From contig JACQJO010000081.1 of assembly GCA_016205025.1 (NCBI GenBank), forward strand, positions 1-38,745: 38,745 bases of DNA, given 5' to 3'. The notes under the pieces are model-generated. The model worked only from the letters and a program-made list of their open reading frames with translations, had not been told where the DNA came from and ran no database searches. Source of the DNA: Elusimicrobiota bacterium (lineage in GTDB: Bacteria; Elusimicrobiota; Elusimicrobia; JACQPE01). Within the stretch, counting starts at the first letter, position 1. Each line of letters opens with the position of its first letter. Position numbers and translations under genes: made by a program. Below are positions 1-7,409 of the stretch, piece after piece.

Positions 1-10
1 CTCATTACTC

Positions 11-142
11 GAAGGGGTTTAGCGCAGGGGTGCCACCCTTGAACCCAGACCCGAGAACCAGTCCCGACGGTTCTCCCCGCTTTCTGCGGGGCCCCTCTCC
101 ACTACTGGGTTCAAGGGTGACTCCCCTGCGCTAAACCCTTAC
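11..142 (-). mobile_element. Palindromic MITE-like element, copy 1
   Basis: This 132-bp element is almost fully self-complementary. The outer arms 16-40 and 113-137 pair over 25 positions with two or three mismatches, and an inner hairpin pairs 75-80 with 86-91. It is flanked by a perfect 8-bp direct repeat, CATTACTC, at 3-10 and 143-150, which looks like a target-site duplication. The end at 142 reads GTAAGGG on the minus strand. Internally it matches copies at 29497 and 30420 but in the opposite orientation. GTAA-type ends with 8-bp duplications are known for IS66-family elements, so an IS66-derived MITE is my inference. It carries no transposase. Its minus-strand sequence supplies the TAG stop of the neighbouring nuclease gene. 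Confidence 0.85.
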
Positions 143-880
143 CATTACTCCAAGCAGTTTTTTCCGGCAGCTTTTCAAATCCGTCAAGATTTGTTTTTCT
201 TTTAATCTCACCACCGACCAGCCCATATTTCTCAAGTCCGCGTCTTTTTGAGCATCCTTTATTTTTTGTTCGGGCCGGCCATGGGATTTTTTGCCGTCGC
301 ATTCCACCGCCACCGCGATTCTTTTCCGGATCAGCGCGAAGTCCAACCGGTAACGTTTTTTGGCGGATAACCGCACAATGAACTGACGGCGATACGGCAG
401 GCGCATGTCTTTCAACAATTCCTCCGTGATTTCTTCCAACGGCGGCACGTCGAAGAGATCTTTGACCTCGCGGCTGTTTTTAAGCTTTTGGAGCGTGGTG
501 AACCCAAAAACAACCCGCATGCGCCTTTTGTTGGCGATAGGGCGGGGAAGTTTTCTAATTGGCCCCAGCTTAATTAACCAGTAGGACTCTTGAGCCTTGG
601 GATGATCGGGCTCATCGGGAACAATAGCCACGCGCGGCAGTTTTGTTTTTTCTTTGATTGGCGCCCAGTAACGAATTGTCCCGTCAAAGCCAGCCGGATG
701 AACTTTAATAAGCCCCCCTTTTTCTTTAACCGAAGAGGGCTGATAAAAAGCGATATAGCGCGGCGCCCTTTTGGGCGCCGCTTCCACCGGCATCCGGTAG
801 GCGCGCTCTCTTAAAATCATTTCCAAATCTCGCCGTGTTTTTACCACTCCGATGAGCACGTTTTTTAATTTAGATCCCAT
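131..880 (-). CDS. DUF559/Vsr-like endonuclease-domain protein
   Basis: A 249-residue protein starting at ATG (878-880). Roughly residues 155-235 match the DUF559/very-short-patch-repair-like PD-(D/E)xK fold: YRLDFAL supplies an acidic residue, followed by IAVAVECDG with the E-x-D pair, a histidine (SHG), and the typical ending GWSVVRLKEKQI. The N-terminal ~140 residues are a separate region with aromatic-rich stretches (RYIAFYQP, YWLIKLGPIRKL, RVVFGFTTL) that I cannot assign. The gene begins 16 bases after the HEPN gene stop and is probably co-transcribed with the MNT-HEPN pair. Its stop codon lies inside the palindromic element, so its last residues may have been changed by the insertion. 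Substrate unknown; nuclease activity is inferred from the fold. Confidence 0.7.
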   Translation of the reverse strand: MGSKLKNVLIGVVKTRRDLEMILRERAYRMPVEAAPKRAPRYIAFYQPSSVKEKGGLIKVHPAGFDGTIRYWAPIKEKTKLPRVAIVPDEPDHPKAQESYWLIKLGPIRKLPRPIANKRRMRVVFGFTTLQKLKNSREVKDLFDVPPLEEITEELLKDMRLPYRRQFIVRLSAKKRYRLDFALIRKRIAVAVECDGKKSHGRPEQKIKDAQKDADLRNMGWSVVRLKEKQILTDLKSCRKKLLGVMVRV

Positions 881-896
881 GTTTTAATAATGCGGG

Positions 897-1310
897 TTAT
901 TGGAAATTAAGCAAAGCCTGAACCCAGCCAAAATATCGCTCCACTTGTTTTTGGAGAGTCAGAGCCTCCTTTTCTGTGTAGGATTTGTCCACGTATTCGA
1001 TAAGATTTTTTTCCGCCAGAATGGCGCCCAGTCTTTTTGTTTGTTCATCCGTCTGCGGATGGCGAACATGATGGCGGATTAAATCCACAACGTCTTCGTG
1101 AGTTTTGGATGAAGATCGCAGGCCCGCTTTGGCCACCAGCAAAGCATCTGAGGCTGATATGGCGCAGTGAACACCAGCTAATCCGGCGCCGTTCCAGTTT
1201 TTTGCGGCAGTGGTATCGCGCATGGCCCTAAAGAAATCTTGCGCCTTCGCCCAATAGACTTCGGCCCGGCCGGGTTCTATTCTTTTGTAGGCTGTTTTTT
1301 TAGGCGCCAT
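897..1310 (-). CDS. HEPN-domain protein (HepT-like toxin candidate)
   Basis: A 137-residue, mainly helical protein with the HEPN family pattern. An N-terminal helix carries RAEVYWAKAQDFFRAM, and the catalytic R-x4-H motif is visible as R79-HHVR-H84. HEPN proteins paired with MNT nucleotidyltransferases are known RNase toxins (type VII systems) that the partner silences by adenylylating a tyrosine two residues after the motif histidine (RX4HXY). Here that residue is glutamine (H84-P-Q), so the usual target tyrosine is missing. The start is ATG at 1308-1310; TTG at 1314-1316 is an alternative. The gene overlaps the end of the MNT gene by 11 bases, so the two are translationally coupled. Confidence 0.8.
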   Translation of the reverse strand: MAPKKTAYKRIEPGRAEVYWAKAQDFFRAMRDTTAAKNWNGAGLAGVHCAISASDALLVAKAGLRSSSKTHEDVVDLIRHHVRHPQTDEQTKRLGAILAEKNLIEYVDKSYTEKEALTLQKQVERYFGWVQALLNFQ

Positions 1311-1923
1311 GCTCAAACAGCGCCTCAGTTAACAATTTTCCGTAAATGGTTCGCCCAGTGTAGGATATTTCTTTGGCGAATTTTTGGCCGGACTTGTAGT
1401 TTTTTCTGAATTCTTCCAGGGAGCAAATAAGGGGAACCAGGGGGTGACCGAAGGAGCTATATATTTTACGCCCCCTTTCCGAGAGCCGATCGCGAACCTC
1501 TTCGATTTGTTTTATGCCATCAACTAACACCAAAACGTCAACATCGCTTTCCGGGGCCATTTTTCCTTTAACGGCGCTTCCGAATAAAACGACGGACATT
1601 ACTGTTTCAGGAAGGTTCTTGGCCACAATCTGCGTGAGGTGTTTCATCCAATTTTCTTCTTGTTCAAATAGGCGCCCAAGGACCTCGCGCACGACCCAGA
1701 GATCTTTGTTTAGCCTGAATTGATGCGTAGGTGGCGAAACCCTTCGCGTGACGACCTTTTCAGTCTCCAAATCTTCCAGAGCTTTGTGAACGATGGGATG
1801 GCTAAGCCCCGTGCGCCGGGCGATCTCTCGGCCCGTCAGTTCCCCATCCACCGAGAACAGACAACGCAAGGTTTCTACTTTGGAACGCTGACCCAGAATG
1901 TTGCTTAAGAATTTAGGTCTCAT
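1300..1923 (-). CDS. Winged-helix/MNT nucleotidyltransferase (antitoxin candidate)
   Basis: A 207-residue two-domain protein. Residues 1-75 form a winged helix-turn-helix (ELTGREIARRTGLSHPIVHKAL, with a wing near residues 55-70). Residues 90-207 form a minimal nucleotidyltransferase with the full GSX10DXD signature: G115-S116, then ten residues, then D127-V-D129. In MNT/HEPN systems this enzyme adenylylates and neutralises the HEPN RNase. The fused DNA-binding domain suggests it also represses its own promoter, and a palindrome sits directly in front of the start codon (1926-1952). First gene of the leftward unit; the start codon at 1921-1923 is ATG. Confidence 0.82.
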   Translation of the reverse strand: MRPKFLSNILGQRSKVETLRCLFSVDGELTGREIARRTGLSHPIVHKALEDLETEKVVTRRVSPPTHQFRLNKDLWVVREVLGRLFEQEENWMKHLTQIVAKNLPETVMSVVLFGSAVKGKMAPESDVDVLVLVDGIKQIEEVRDRLSERGRKIYSSFGHPLVPLICSLEEFRKNYKSGQKFAKEISYTGRTIYGKLLTEALFEHGA

Positions 1924-1925
1924 GG

Positions 1926-1952
1926 AATATTAATTTACCATACGGTAATATT
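1926..1952. promoter_or_regulatory. Candidate operator for the MNT-HEPN unit
   Basis: An interrupted palindrome, TTACC-ATAC-GGTAA at 1935-1948, lies within a wider pair AATATTA (1926-1932) and TAATATT (1946-1952). It sits between the promoter and the MNT start codon, where a dimeric winged-helix repressor would block transcription. Binding by the wHTH of the first gene is inference. Confidence 0.5.
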
Positions 1953-1981
1953 AGTTTACACTGTTATTCCCTTGTCGTCAA
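1953..1981 (-). promoter_or_regulatory. Sigma70-like promoter for the MNT-HEPN-nuclease unit
   Basis: On the minus strand, TTGACG (complement of 1976-1981) and TAAACT (complement of 1953-1958) are separated by exactly 17 bases. The -35 box matches the consensus at five of six positions and the -10 box at four of six. It lies about 30 bases upstream of the MNT start with the palindromic operator candidate immediately downstream. Confidence 0.55.
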
Positions 1982-2044
1982 GAGGCAGGTGAACTGCGGT
2001 GCGGGCACGTTCGTCATTATTGAATTTTATCGTAATATGATTTA

Positions 2045-2467
2045 GTGAGTTCCAGATTTCAAAATAAATCAGTTCGGTCGCCCCATCGCCCCATCGCCCC
2101 ATCGCCCCATCTCGATCGTCGTCCCTGGGGAACGGGTCAAATTTTGCATGAAGGCCCCGGTTATAAAGTCAAAGTTTTGACCGTCAAGCCCAAAAATCGT
2201 ACCAGTCTGCAGTACCACAGCCATCGAAGCGAAACCTGGACGGTTTTGGAAGGCAAGGCGAGGATTACGCTTGGAAAATCCTCTAAAACCTTGAAAACAT
2301 TCAGCTTGGCTTGCGGCAAGACATTTTTTGTTGCCAAAAAAGCGATCCACCGCATCCACAACCCCGGCTCCCAAATTCTCAAAATTCTTGAGGTCCAATG
2401 GGGCAAAACCTTGCGCGAAGATGATATCGTCCGCCTGGCCGACGACTACGGCCGCGTCCCCGCCTGA
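2045..2467 (+). CDS. Stand-alone cupin, mannose-6-phosphate isomerase type II C-terminal domain
   Basis: About 140 residues. From PWGTG onward it matches the cupin half of bifunctional mannose-1-phosphate guanylyltransferase/mannose-6-phosphate isomerases: GPGYKVKVLTVKP, metal-ligand region LQYHSHRSETWTVLEGKA, IHRIHNPG, and the conserved ending EDDIVRLADDYGR. The guanylyltransferase half is absent. Family members isomerise mannose-6-phosphate and fructose-6-phosphate or act as sugar isomerases of uncertain substrate. The first ~27 residues are not conserved and are encoded partly by four copies of an 8-bp repeat. The start is uncertain: GTG at 2045 keeps the longest frame but lacks a clear ribosome site, and TTG near 2144 would cut into the domain. 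First gene of the rightward array. Confidence 0.72.
   Translation: MSSRFQNKSVRSPHRPIAPSPHLDRRPWGTGQILHEGPGYKVKVLTVKPKNRTSLQYHSHRSETWTVLEGKARITLGKSSKTLKTFSLACGKTFFVAKKAIHRIHNPGSQILKILEVQWGKTLREDDIVRLADDYGRVPA
2080..2111 (+). repeat. Tandem octamer (GCCCCATC) x4
   Basis: Four exact head-to-tail copies of GCCCCATC occupy 32 bases in the 5' part of the cupin reading frame. The unit length is not a multiple of three, so gain or loss of one unit would shift the downstream frame relative to the GTG start at 2045. Confidence 0.9.
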
Positions 2468-2534
2468 AGCGTGTGGCATAATAGTCTTTTCGCTTTGCTT
2501 TCTAAGTTGTTTTAAGATTTTTTTGGATGATGGC

Positions 2535-3560
2535 ATGAAAATTCTATTGATCGGTTCCGGCGGCATCGGCCGCCGGCATCTTAAAAATTTAAAGGCGCTC
2601 CGGCCCGAAACAAAAGTCACCCTTTGGCGTCAATTGGGCCGCCGCGAGTTAAGCGCGGATGTTTTGGCTTTGATTGACCGGATCGTGTTGACGCAGCAAG
2701 AAGCTTTAGAGTCTAAGCCGGATGCCGCTATTATCGCCTCACCCGCTTCCCGGCATATCCCAACGGCTCTGGCTCTGGCGTGGGAAGGCGTTGCTTTGTT
2801 TATCGAGAAACCCCTTTCCGATGACTTAGAAGGAGTGGATGAATTACTTGAGGTCAGCCATCGGCGGAATTTGGTTTTGATGGTGGGTTACTGCCTTCGA
2901 TTTTTTCAACCGCTTCTAGAGATCAAACGGATTTTGGATGAAGGAGAACTTGGCCGGCCCATTTATTTCAGGGCTGAGGCCAGGCAGAATCTGGCCGATT
3001 GGCGTTCCGGAATTAATTATCGGGAAACGGCCAGCGCGCGCCGCGAGCTTGGCGGCGGAGTCCTGCTTGAGTTAAGCCATGAATTTGACAGCGCGCGCTG
3101 GTTGATGGGAGAAGTGGAATCGATCTGGGCTCATGCGGCAAAATTAAGCGATCTTGAAATTGACGTTGAGGATACGGCTGACGCCTCCGTTGTTTTTGCG
3201 TCGGGAGCGCGGGGGGGCGTTCATCTAAACATGACGGAACGCCCTGGAGGAAGGTTTTACCGGATCGTCGCAACCAAGGGAACGATCGAGTGGAATAGTC
3301 AGGAAGGCGGCGTGCGTTTTTTTAGCCACACTGCGGGCCAGTGGCGCACCGCTTGGAACCCTGATACCTATGATCGTAACGCCATGTACGTAGACGAACT
3401 TCAACACTTTTTGGATTGCTTGCCCGCGAAGCGCGATCCCATGGTTAACGGTCAAGAGGGTAAAAAAACATTGGAGTTGGTCTTGGCGGCCAAAGAGTCC
3501 GTTCGAACCGACCGCCGAGTTGACCTGGAACTGCCGGCGCATTCGATTGAAGCGCTCTGA
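2535..3560 (+). CDS. Gfo/Idh/MocA-family sugar oxidoreductase (PtmF-like)
   Basis: A 341-residue NAD(P)-dependent oxidoreductase. The N-terminus MKILLIGSGGIGRRHLKNL is the dinucleotide-binding Rossmann motif (GxGxxG), the family EKP motif is at residues 91-93 (LFIEKPLS), and the C-terminal half is the usual alpha/beta substrate domain (GGGVLLELSHEFD, with the catalytic-type histidine). The start is ATG 2535; the open frame extends further upstream only by reading through the cupin gene in another frame. Its place just before a CMP-nonulosonate synthetase and a PtmA-like SDR matches the Campylobacter legionaminate (ptm) locus, where PtmF belongs to this family. The exact reaction here is inferred from context only. 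Confidence 0.8.
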   Translation: MKILLIGSGGIGRRHLKNLKALRPETKVTLWRQLGRRELSADVLALIDRIVLTQQEALESKPDAAIIASPASRHIPTALALAWEGVALFIEKPLSDDLEGVDELLEVSHRRNLVLMVGYCLRFFQPLLEIKRILDEGELGRPIYFRAEARQNLADWRSGINYRETASARRELGGGVLLELSHEFDSARWLMGEVESIWAHAAKLSDLEIDVEDTADASVVFASGARGGVHLNMTERPGGRFYRIVATKGTIEWNSQEGGVRFFSHTAGQWRTAWNPDTYDRNAMYVDELQHFLDCLPAKRDPMVNGQEGKKTLELVLAAKESVRTDRRVDLELPAHSIEAL

Positions 3561-3642
3561 TCTCGCAAAATTGGTAAGATTTGGCCACGATCGTAAGTCC
3601 GCGAAAAAGGCCCTTTTCTTTGTTGTATCTACCTAAAACCAA

Positions 3643-4362
3643 ATGAGCAAATCTGAAAAATCTTACGTTATCGGCGCCATTTTTGCCCGCGGCGGTTCCA
3701 AGGGGGTGCCCGGTAAAAATATCCGTTCTTTGGCCGGAGAGCCGCTCATTGCCCATGCCATTAAAACAGCCAAAGAAGTCAAATCGCTTGATCGGGTTAT
3801 TGTTTCAACCGACGATCCGGAAATAGCGCGGGTGGCCCGTGATTATGGAGCCGAGGTTCCGTTTATGCGTCCGGCGGAATTAGCCACGGACCAAACACCG
3901 GAGTGGCTTGCTTGGCGGCACGCGATTAAGACGATTGCGGAACTGGACGGCGGACGTCAGCCGGATATTTTGGTGAGCATACCGGCCACTTCACCCTTAA
4001 GAGAAGCCAAAGACGTGGCTGATTGCTTGGCTCTTTTGTTGGAATCCGACGCGGACTGCGTTTTTGCCGTTACTCCGGCTCATAAGAATCCCTACTTTAA
4101 CATGGTTGTTTTTGAAAATGGATATGCCCGGCTGGTTATAGCGCCCACCGGCAAGATCGCGAGGCGCCAGGATGCCCCCGAGGTTTTTGACATCACCACC
4201 GCGGTTTATGCCTTGAGAACCGAATATCTTATGCGCGCCGATTCTCTTTTTGAGGGCAAGGTTAAAGCCATTGTTATTCCCGCGGAGCGCGCTTTGGACA
4301 TTGATACGGAGTTCGATTTTAAATTAGCCGAATTTTTAGTGAGCGATACGGTGGTGAGGTGA
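3643..4362 (+). CDS. CMP-nonulosonate (sialic/legionaminic acid) synthetase
   Basis: A 239-residue cytidylyltransferase of the NeuA/LegF/PtmB type. It activates a nine-carbon acid with CTP to give the CMP-sugar donor. The nucleotide-binding signature ARGGSKGVPGKN lies near residues 15-26, VIVSTDDPEIA follows, SIPATSPLR is the substrate loop, and a conserved acidic motif (ERALDIDTEFD) sits near the end. Length is normal for single-domain bacterial forms. ATG 3643 is the only good start. The 82-base gap before it has no clear terminator. It is followed after 7 bases by the PtmA-like SDR and then by the NeuB synthase. Which nonulosonate it activates cannot be read from sequence. Confidence 0.88.
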   Translation: MSKSEKSYVIGAIFARGGSKGVPGKNIRSLAGEPLIAHAIKTAKEVKSLDRVIVSTDDPEIARVARDYGAEVPFMRPAELATDQTPEWLAWRHAIKTIAELDGGRQPDILVSIPATSPLREAKDVADCLALLLESDADCVFAVTPAHKNPYFNMVVFENGYARLVIAPTGKIARRQDAPEVFDITTAVYALRTEYLMRADSLFEGKVKAIVIPAERALDIDTEFDFKLAEFLVSDTVVR

Positions 4363-4369
4363 TTTTGGA

Positions 4370-5203
4370 ATGGAAATTTTAAAAGAAGCTACGAAATCCG
4401 GTAAGCCGCTTAAAGAATTGATGAATTTGAACGGCCGCGTGGCGGTTATTACCGGTGGAGCCGGGCATATCGGGTACGCCGCAGTCGAGGCCTTGGCGGA
4501 GCTTGGCGCCAGCGTGGTTGTGGTTGATGTTGATGAGCGCCAATGTCAGAAAGCTTCCCAAGAGATTGCCCAAAATTATGAAGTTAAAACTTGGCCGTTG
4601 GTCCTTGATTTAAAGGATGAAAACGCGGCGAGGTCCGTTGGCGACAAGGTGCTGGAACGTTTTGGGCGGCTCGATATCCTAATCAATAATGCCGCTTTAG
4701 TGGGAACCTCCGAGCTTAAGGGATGGGCGGTTCCTTTCGGCGAACAGCGCTCTGATGCATGGCGCTTAGCATTGGAAGTTAATTTGACAGTCCCGTTTGT
4801 TATCACGCAGGCATGCGCCGACGCGCTGGCCGTCCATGACTGCGGTTCTGTTATCAACATCGGTTCGATTTATGGGGTCGTTGGCCCCAATCTTTCCCTT
4901 TACGAGGGGACCAGCATGGGCAATCCCGCGGCCTACGCGGCCAGCAAAGGCGGACTTATTCAATTGACGCGCTGGCTGGCCACTGTTTTGGCTCCCAAGG
5001 TGCGCGTCAATGCCATTACCCCGGGCGGTGTTTGGCGCAATCAGCCAGAGGCTTTTCATGGACGATACAAGAAGCTTACTCCCCTTGGGCGCATGGCCAA
5101 GGAAGAGGATTTTAAGGGCGCCGTGGCTTACCTGGCCAGCGATTTATCCGCTTATGTCACAGGTCACAATTTGGTGGTGGACGGCGGATGGACCGCTTGG
5201 TAA
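4370..5203 (+). CDS. Short-chain dehydrogenase/reductase, PtmA-like
   Basis: A 277-residue classical SDR. The cofactor motif TGGAGHIG begins near residue 29, the structural motif NNAA is near residue 107, and the catalytic Ser-Tyr-Lys set appears as INIGSIYG and YAASKGG, followed by NAITPGG. The family ending VTGHNLVVDGGW is intact. PtmA of Campylobacter belongs to this group and acts early in the GDP-linked legionaminate route; the precise substrate here is not visible. An N-terminal extension of ~18 residues precedes the Rossmann fold, and internal ATGs (for example MNLNGR) could be the true start. The last 16 bases overlap the synthase gene. Confidence 0.83.
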   Translation: MEILKEATKSGKPLKELMNLNGRVAVITGGAGHIGYAAVEALAELGASVVVVDVDERQCQKASQEIAQNYEVKTWPLVLDLKDENAARSVGDKVLERFGRLDILINNAALVGTSELKGWAVPFGEQRSDAWRLALEVNLTVPFVITQACADALAVHDCGSVINIGSIYGVVGPNLSLYEGTSMGNPAAYAASKGGLIQLTRWLATVLAPKVRVNAITPGGVWRNQPEAFHGRYKKLTPLGRMAKEEDFKGAVAYLASDLSAYVTGHNLVVDGGWTAW

Positions 5204-6249
5204 ATTCCATTACAGTTGCCGGCCGCCGGATTGGGCCGGGCCATCCGTGTTTTGTGATTGCCGAAGCCGGGGTTAATCACAATGGGAATTTAGATTTTGC
5301 TAAGCGCTTGGTAGACGCGGCCAAGGAAGCGCTCGCCGATGCCGTTAAATTCCAGACCTTTAAGGCTGAGCGCGTAGCAACCGAGGGAGCTCCCAAGGCC
5401 AAGTATCAGCTGGAAACAACGGACAGCTCGCAGTCCCAGTTTGAGATGCTTAAAAGACTGGAACTATCCGAAGCCCAGCATCGAACCCTTAAAACCTATT
5501 GCGAAGAAAGAGAAATTATTTTTTTATCCACGCCTTTTGATGAAGCCAGCGCTGATTTTTTAGATTCCCTGGGGGTCGCCGCTTTTAAGGTGCCTTCAGG
5601 CGAGCTAACCAATACGCCGCTGATTCGCCATGTAGCCAAAAAAAACAAACCCTTAATTGTTTCAACCGGCATGGCTTATCTCCAAGAGGTTCGCGCGGCC
5701 GTGGCGGACATCCGGGCGGCAGGAAATAAGGAATTAGTATTGCTTCATTGTGTTTCGGATTATCCGGCCCATCCGGCCCAGGTTAATCTTCTGGCCATCA
5801 AGACCCTGTCCGACGCCTTTGGCGTGCCTTGCGGTTATTCCGATCATACATTAGGCATTGAGATCGCTTTGGCCGCTATGGCGCTTGGCGCCTGCGTGAT
5901 CGAGAAACACGTTACTTTAAGCAAAGAGCTCAAGGGTCCTGATCACAGAGCCTCCCTTGAGCCGCGCGAGTTTAAAGCTTTGGTTGAAGGAATCAGAAAA
6001 GTTGAGCAAGCTTTTGGAAACGGCGTTAAGGCGCCGGCTGCCGGCGAACAAAGCAACCGCAAGCTGGTTCGCCGCAGTTTAACGCTGATCAAAGATGTGC
6101 CTCGCGGCGCTTTAATTGAGGCCGGTATGCTGACCGCTCTAAGACCGGGCGATGGAATTTCCCCCTCTTTTTTTTCAAAAGTGATCGAGCGCCGGGCTAA
6201 AAAAGCTTTGTCCCGGGGCGTTCAGATTTCTTGGGAAGACTTGGAATGA
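5188..6249 (+). CDS. neuB: Nonulosonic acid synthase (NeuB/LegI/PtmC family)
   Basis: A 353-residue enzyme that condenses phosphoenolpyruvate with a six-carbon amino sugar to make the nine-carbon acid. The TIM-barrel signatures are clear: FVIAEAGVNHNGNLDFAKRL near residues 22-41, AVKFQTFKAE, STPFDEASADFLDSLG, FKVPSGE, STGMA, LLHCVSDYPAHP, GYSDHT and IEKHVTLS near residue 242. The C-terminal ~65 residues form the antifreeze-like SAF domain (RRSLTLIKDVPRGALI). The length equals typical NeuB proteins. ATG 5188 overlaps the SDR gene by 16 bases, and the NeuC-like gene starts on its stop codon (ATGA), so the three are coupled. Confidence 0.93.
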   Translation: MDRLVNSITVAGRRIGPGHPCFVIAEAGVNHNGNLDFAKRLVDAAKEALADAVKFQTFKAERVATEGAPKAKYQLETTDSSQSQFEMLKRLELSEAQHRTLKTYCEEREIIFLSTPFDEASADFLDSLGVAAFKVPSGELTNTPLIRHVAKKNKPLIVSTGMAYLQEVRAAVADIRAAGNKELVLLHCVSDYPAHPAQVNLLAIKTLSDAFGVPCGYSDHTLGIEIALAAMALGACVIEKHVTLSKELKGPDHRASLEPREFKALVEGIRKVEQAFGNGVKAPAAGEQSNRKLVRRSLTLIKDVPRGALIEAGMLTALRPGDGISPSFFSKVIERRAKKALSRGVQISWEDLE

Positions 6250-7406
6250 CCCGCACCATCGGCGTTGTCACCACCGGCCGTTGCGATTACGGGATTTACC
6301 GGCCTATTCTTCGGCGCATTGAGCAAGACCGGGATCTTGAGTTGCGGCTGTATGTGACCGGCATGCATCTGGCCCCGCAGTTCGGACGCACTCTGCATTT
6401 CATTCAAGAAGACGGCTTTAAGATTCATGAATGTATCAAGACCATCCTTTCCTCGGACTCTCCGGAAGGATTGGCTAAATCCATGGGTCTGACTACCCTT
6501 GGCTTTGCGCAGGCTTATAAACGCGAACGCCCCGACATTTTGCTTATCCAGGGCGACCGTTTTGATATTTACGGCGCTGTTTTAGCGGCGCTGCCTTTTA
6601 ATATTCCGATCGCGCATATGCATGGCGGGGAATCCACCGAGGGCCTCATCGATGAGGCGATCCGGCACTCCATCACCAAAATGAGCCACCTGCATTTTGT
6701 TTCAACCCCGGTGTACGCCCGGCGCGTTATCCAGATGGGTGAAGAGCCCTGGCGCGTCACAGTCAGCGGGGCGCCCAGCCTGGATAATTTAAAAAGCGCG
6801 AAGCTGCTTAATTTTAAGGAGTTAAGCCGGAAATATGGCGTCAGCCAAGATCAGCCTTTTTTGTTGGCCACTTTTCATCCGGAAACATTAACTTGGGACA
6901 AAACGAGGTTTCATGTCCAGGAATTTTTAAGCGCCCTTGAAAAATCAGGCGCCTTTGTCTTATTGACCCATCCTAATGCCGATACCGGCGGCCGGTTAGC
7001 TGCCGAGATGGTGAAAAATTTTGCCGCGGGCGCAAAAAACGCCAAGTTTTTTGAAAATTTAGGCACCACGGATTATTTCAGCTTGATGAGCCATGCCGGA
7101 GCCATGGTGGGCAACTCTTCCAGCGGAATTATCGAAGCCGCCTCTTTTGGCCTTCCGGTTGTCAATGTGGGTGAGCGCCAGCGCGGCCGGTTTCACGGGT
7201 CGAATGTTTTAAACGTGAGCTGCAGCCGGGCCGAAATTTTAGGCGGCATTCAAAAGGCGCTCTCGCCGGAGTTTCGCAAAAAATTAGCCGGACTTAAAAA
7301 TCCTTACGGAGACGGGCGTGCGGCCGAAAAGATTGTGGCCAAATTAAAACAAGTCAGTTTAGATTCAAAATTACTGATCAAGCGTTTTTACGACATCGGG
7401 CGATAG
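6246..7406 (+). CDS. neuC: Hydrolysing UDP/GDP-GlcNAc 2-epimerase (NeuC/LegG/PtmD family)
   Basis: A 386-residue GT-B-fold epimerase that removes the nucleotide while inverting C2, giving the free hexosamine used by the NeuB-type synthase. Recognisable motifs are TTGRCDYGIYRPILRRI at the N-terminus, LLIQGDRFDIYGAVLAA, HMHGGESTEGLIDEAIRHS, the nucleotide-binding GNSSSGIIEAASFGLPVVN, and GERQRGRF. I place the start at ATG 6246, overlapping the synthase stop as ATGA; the longer TTG start at 6231 adds only five non-conserved residues. A PtmE-like guanylyltransferase downstream hints that the substrate may be GDP-linked as in Campylobacter, but the nucleotide cannot be told from sequence. Confidence 0.9.
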   Translation: MTRTIGVVTTGRCDYGIYRPILRRIEQDRDLELRLYVTGMHLAPQFGRTLHFIQEDGFKIHECIKTILSSDSPEGLAKSMGLTTLGFAQAYKRERPDILLIQGDRFDIYGAVLAALPFNIPIAHMHGGESTEGLIDEAIRHSITKMSHLHFVSTPVYARRVIQMGEEPWRVTVSGAPSLDNLKSAKLLNFKELSRKYGVSQDQPFLLATFHPETLTWDKTRFHVQEFLSALEKSGAFVLLTHPNADTGGRLAAEMVKNFAAGAKNAKFFENLGTTDYFSLMSHAGAMVGNSSSGIIEAASFGLPVVNVGERQRGRFHGSNVLNVSCSRAEILGGIQKALSPEFRKKLAGLKNPYGDGRAAEKIVAKLKQVSLDSKLLIKRFYDIGR

Positions 7407-7409
7407 ATT

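Noticed and set aside
111..302. 63-codon minus-strand open frame ending GLAQGSHP
   Set aside because: It overlaps the DUF559 nuclease in another frame; only the element-derived tail is of interest.
2080..2111. CRISPR-like repeat array
   Set aside because: The octamers are directly adjacent with no spacers.
2477..2482. CATAAT as a -10 box before the first Gfo/Idh gene
   Set aside because: No -35-like sequence lies 16-18 bases upstream, where the sequence is GC-rich coding DNA.
2069..2620. Long minus-strand open frame opposite the cupin gene
   Set aside because: It is antisense to a protein with clear cupin motifs, its translation has no recognisable domain, and its start region consists of the octamer repeat.
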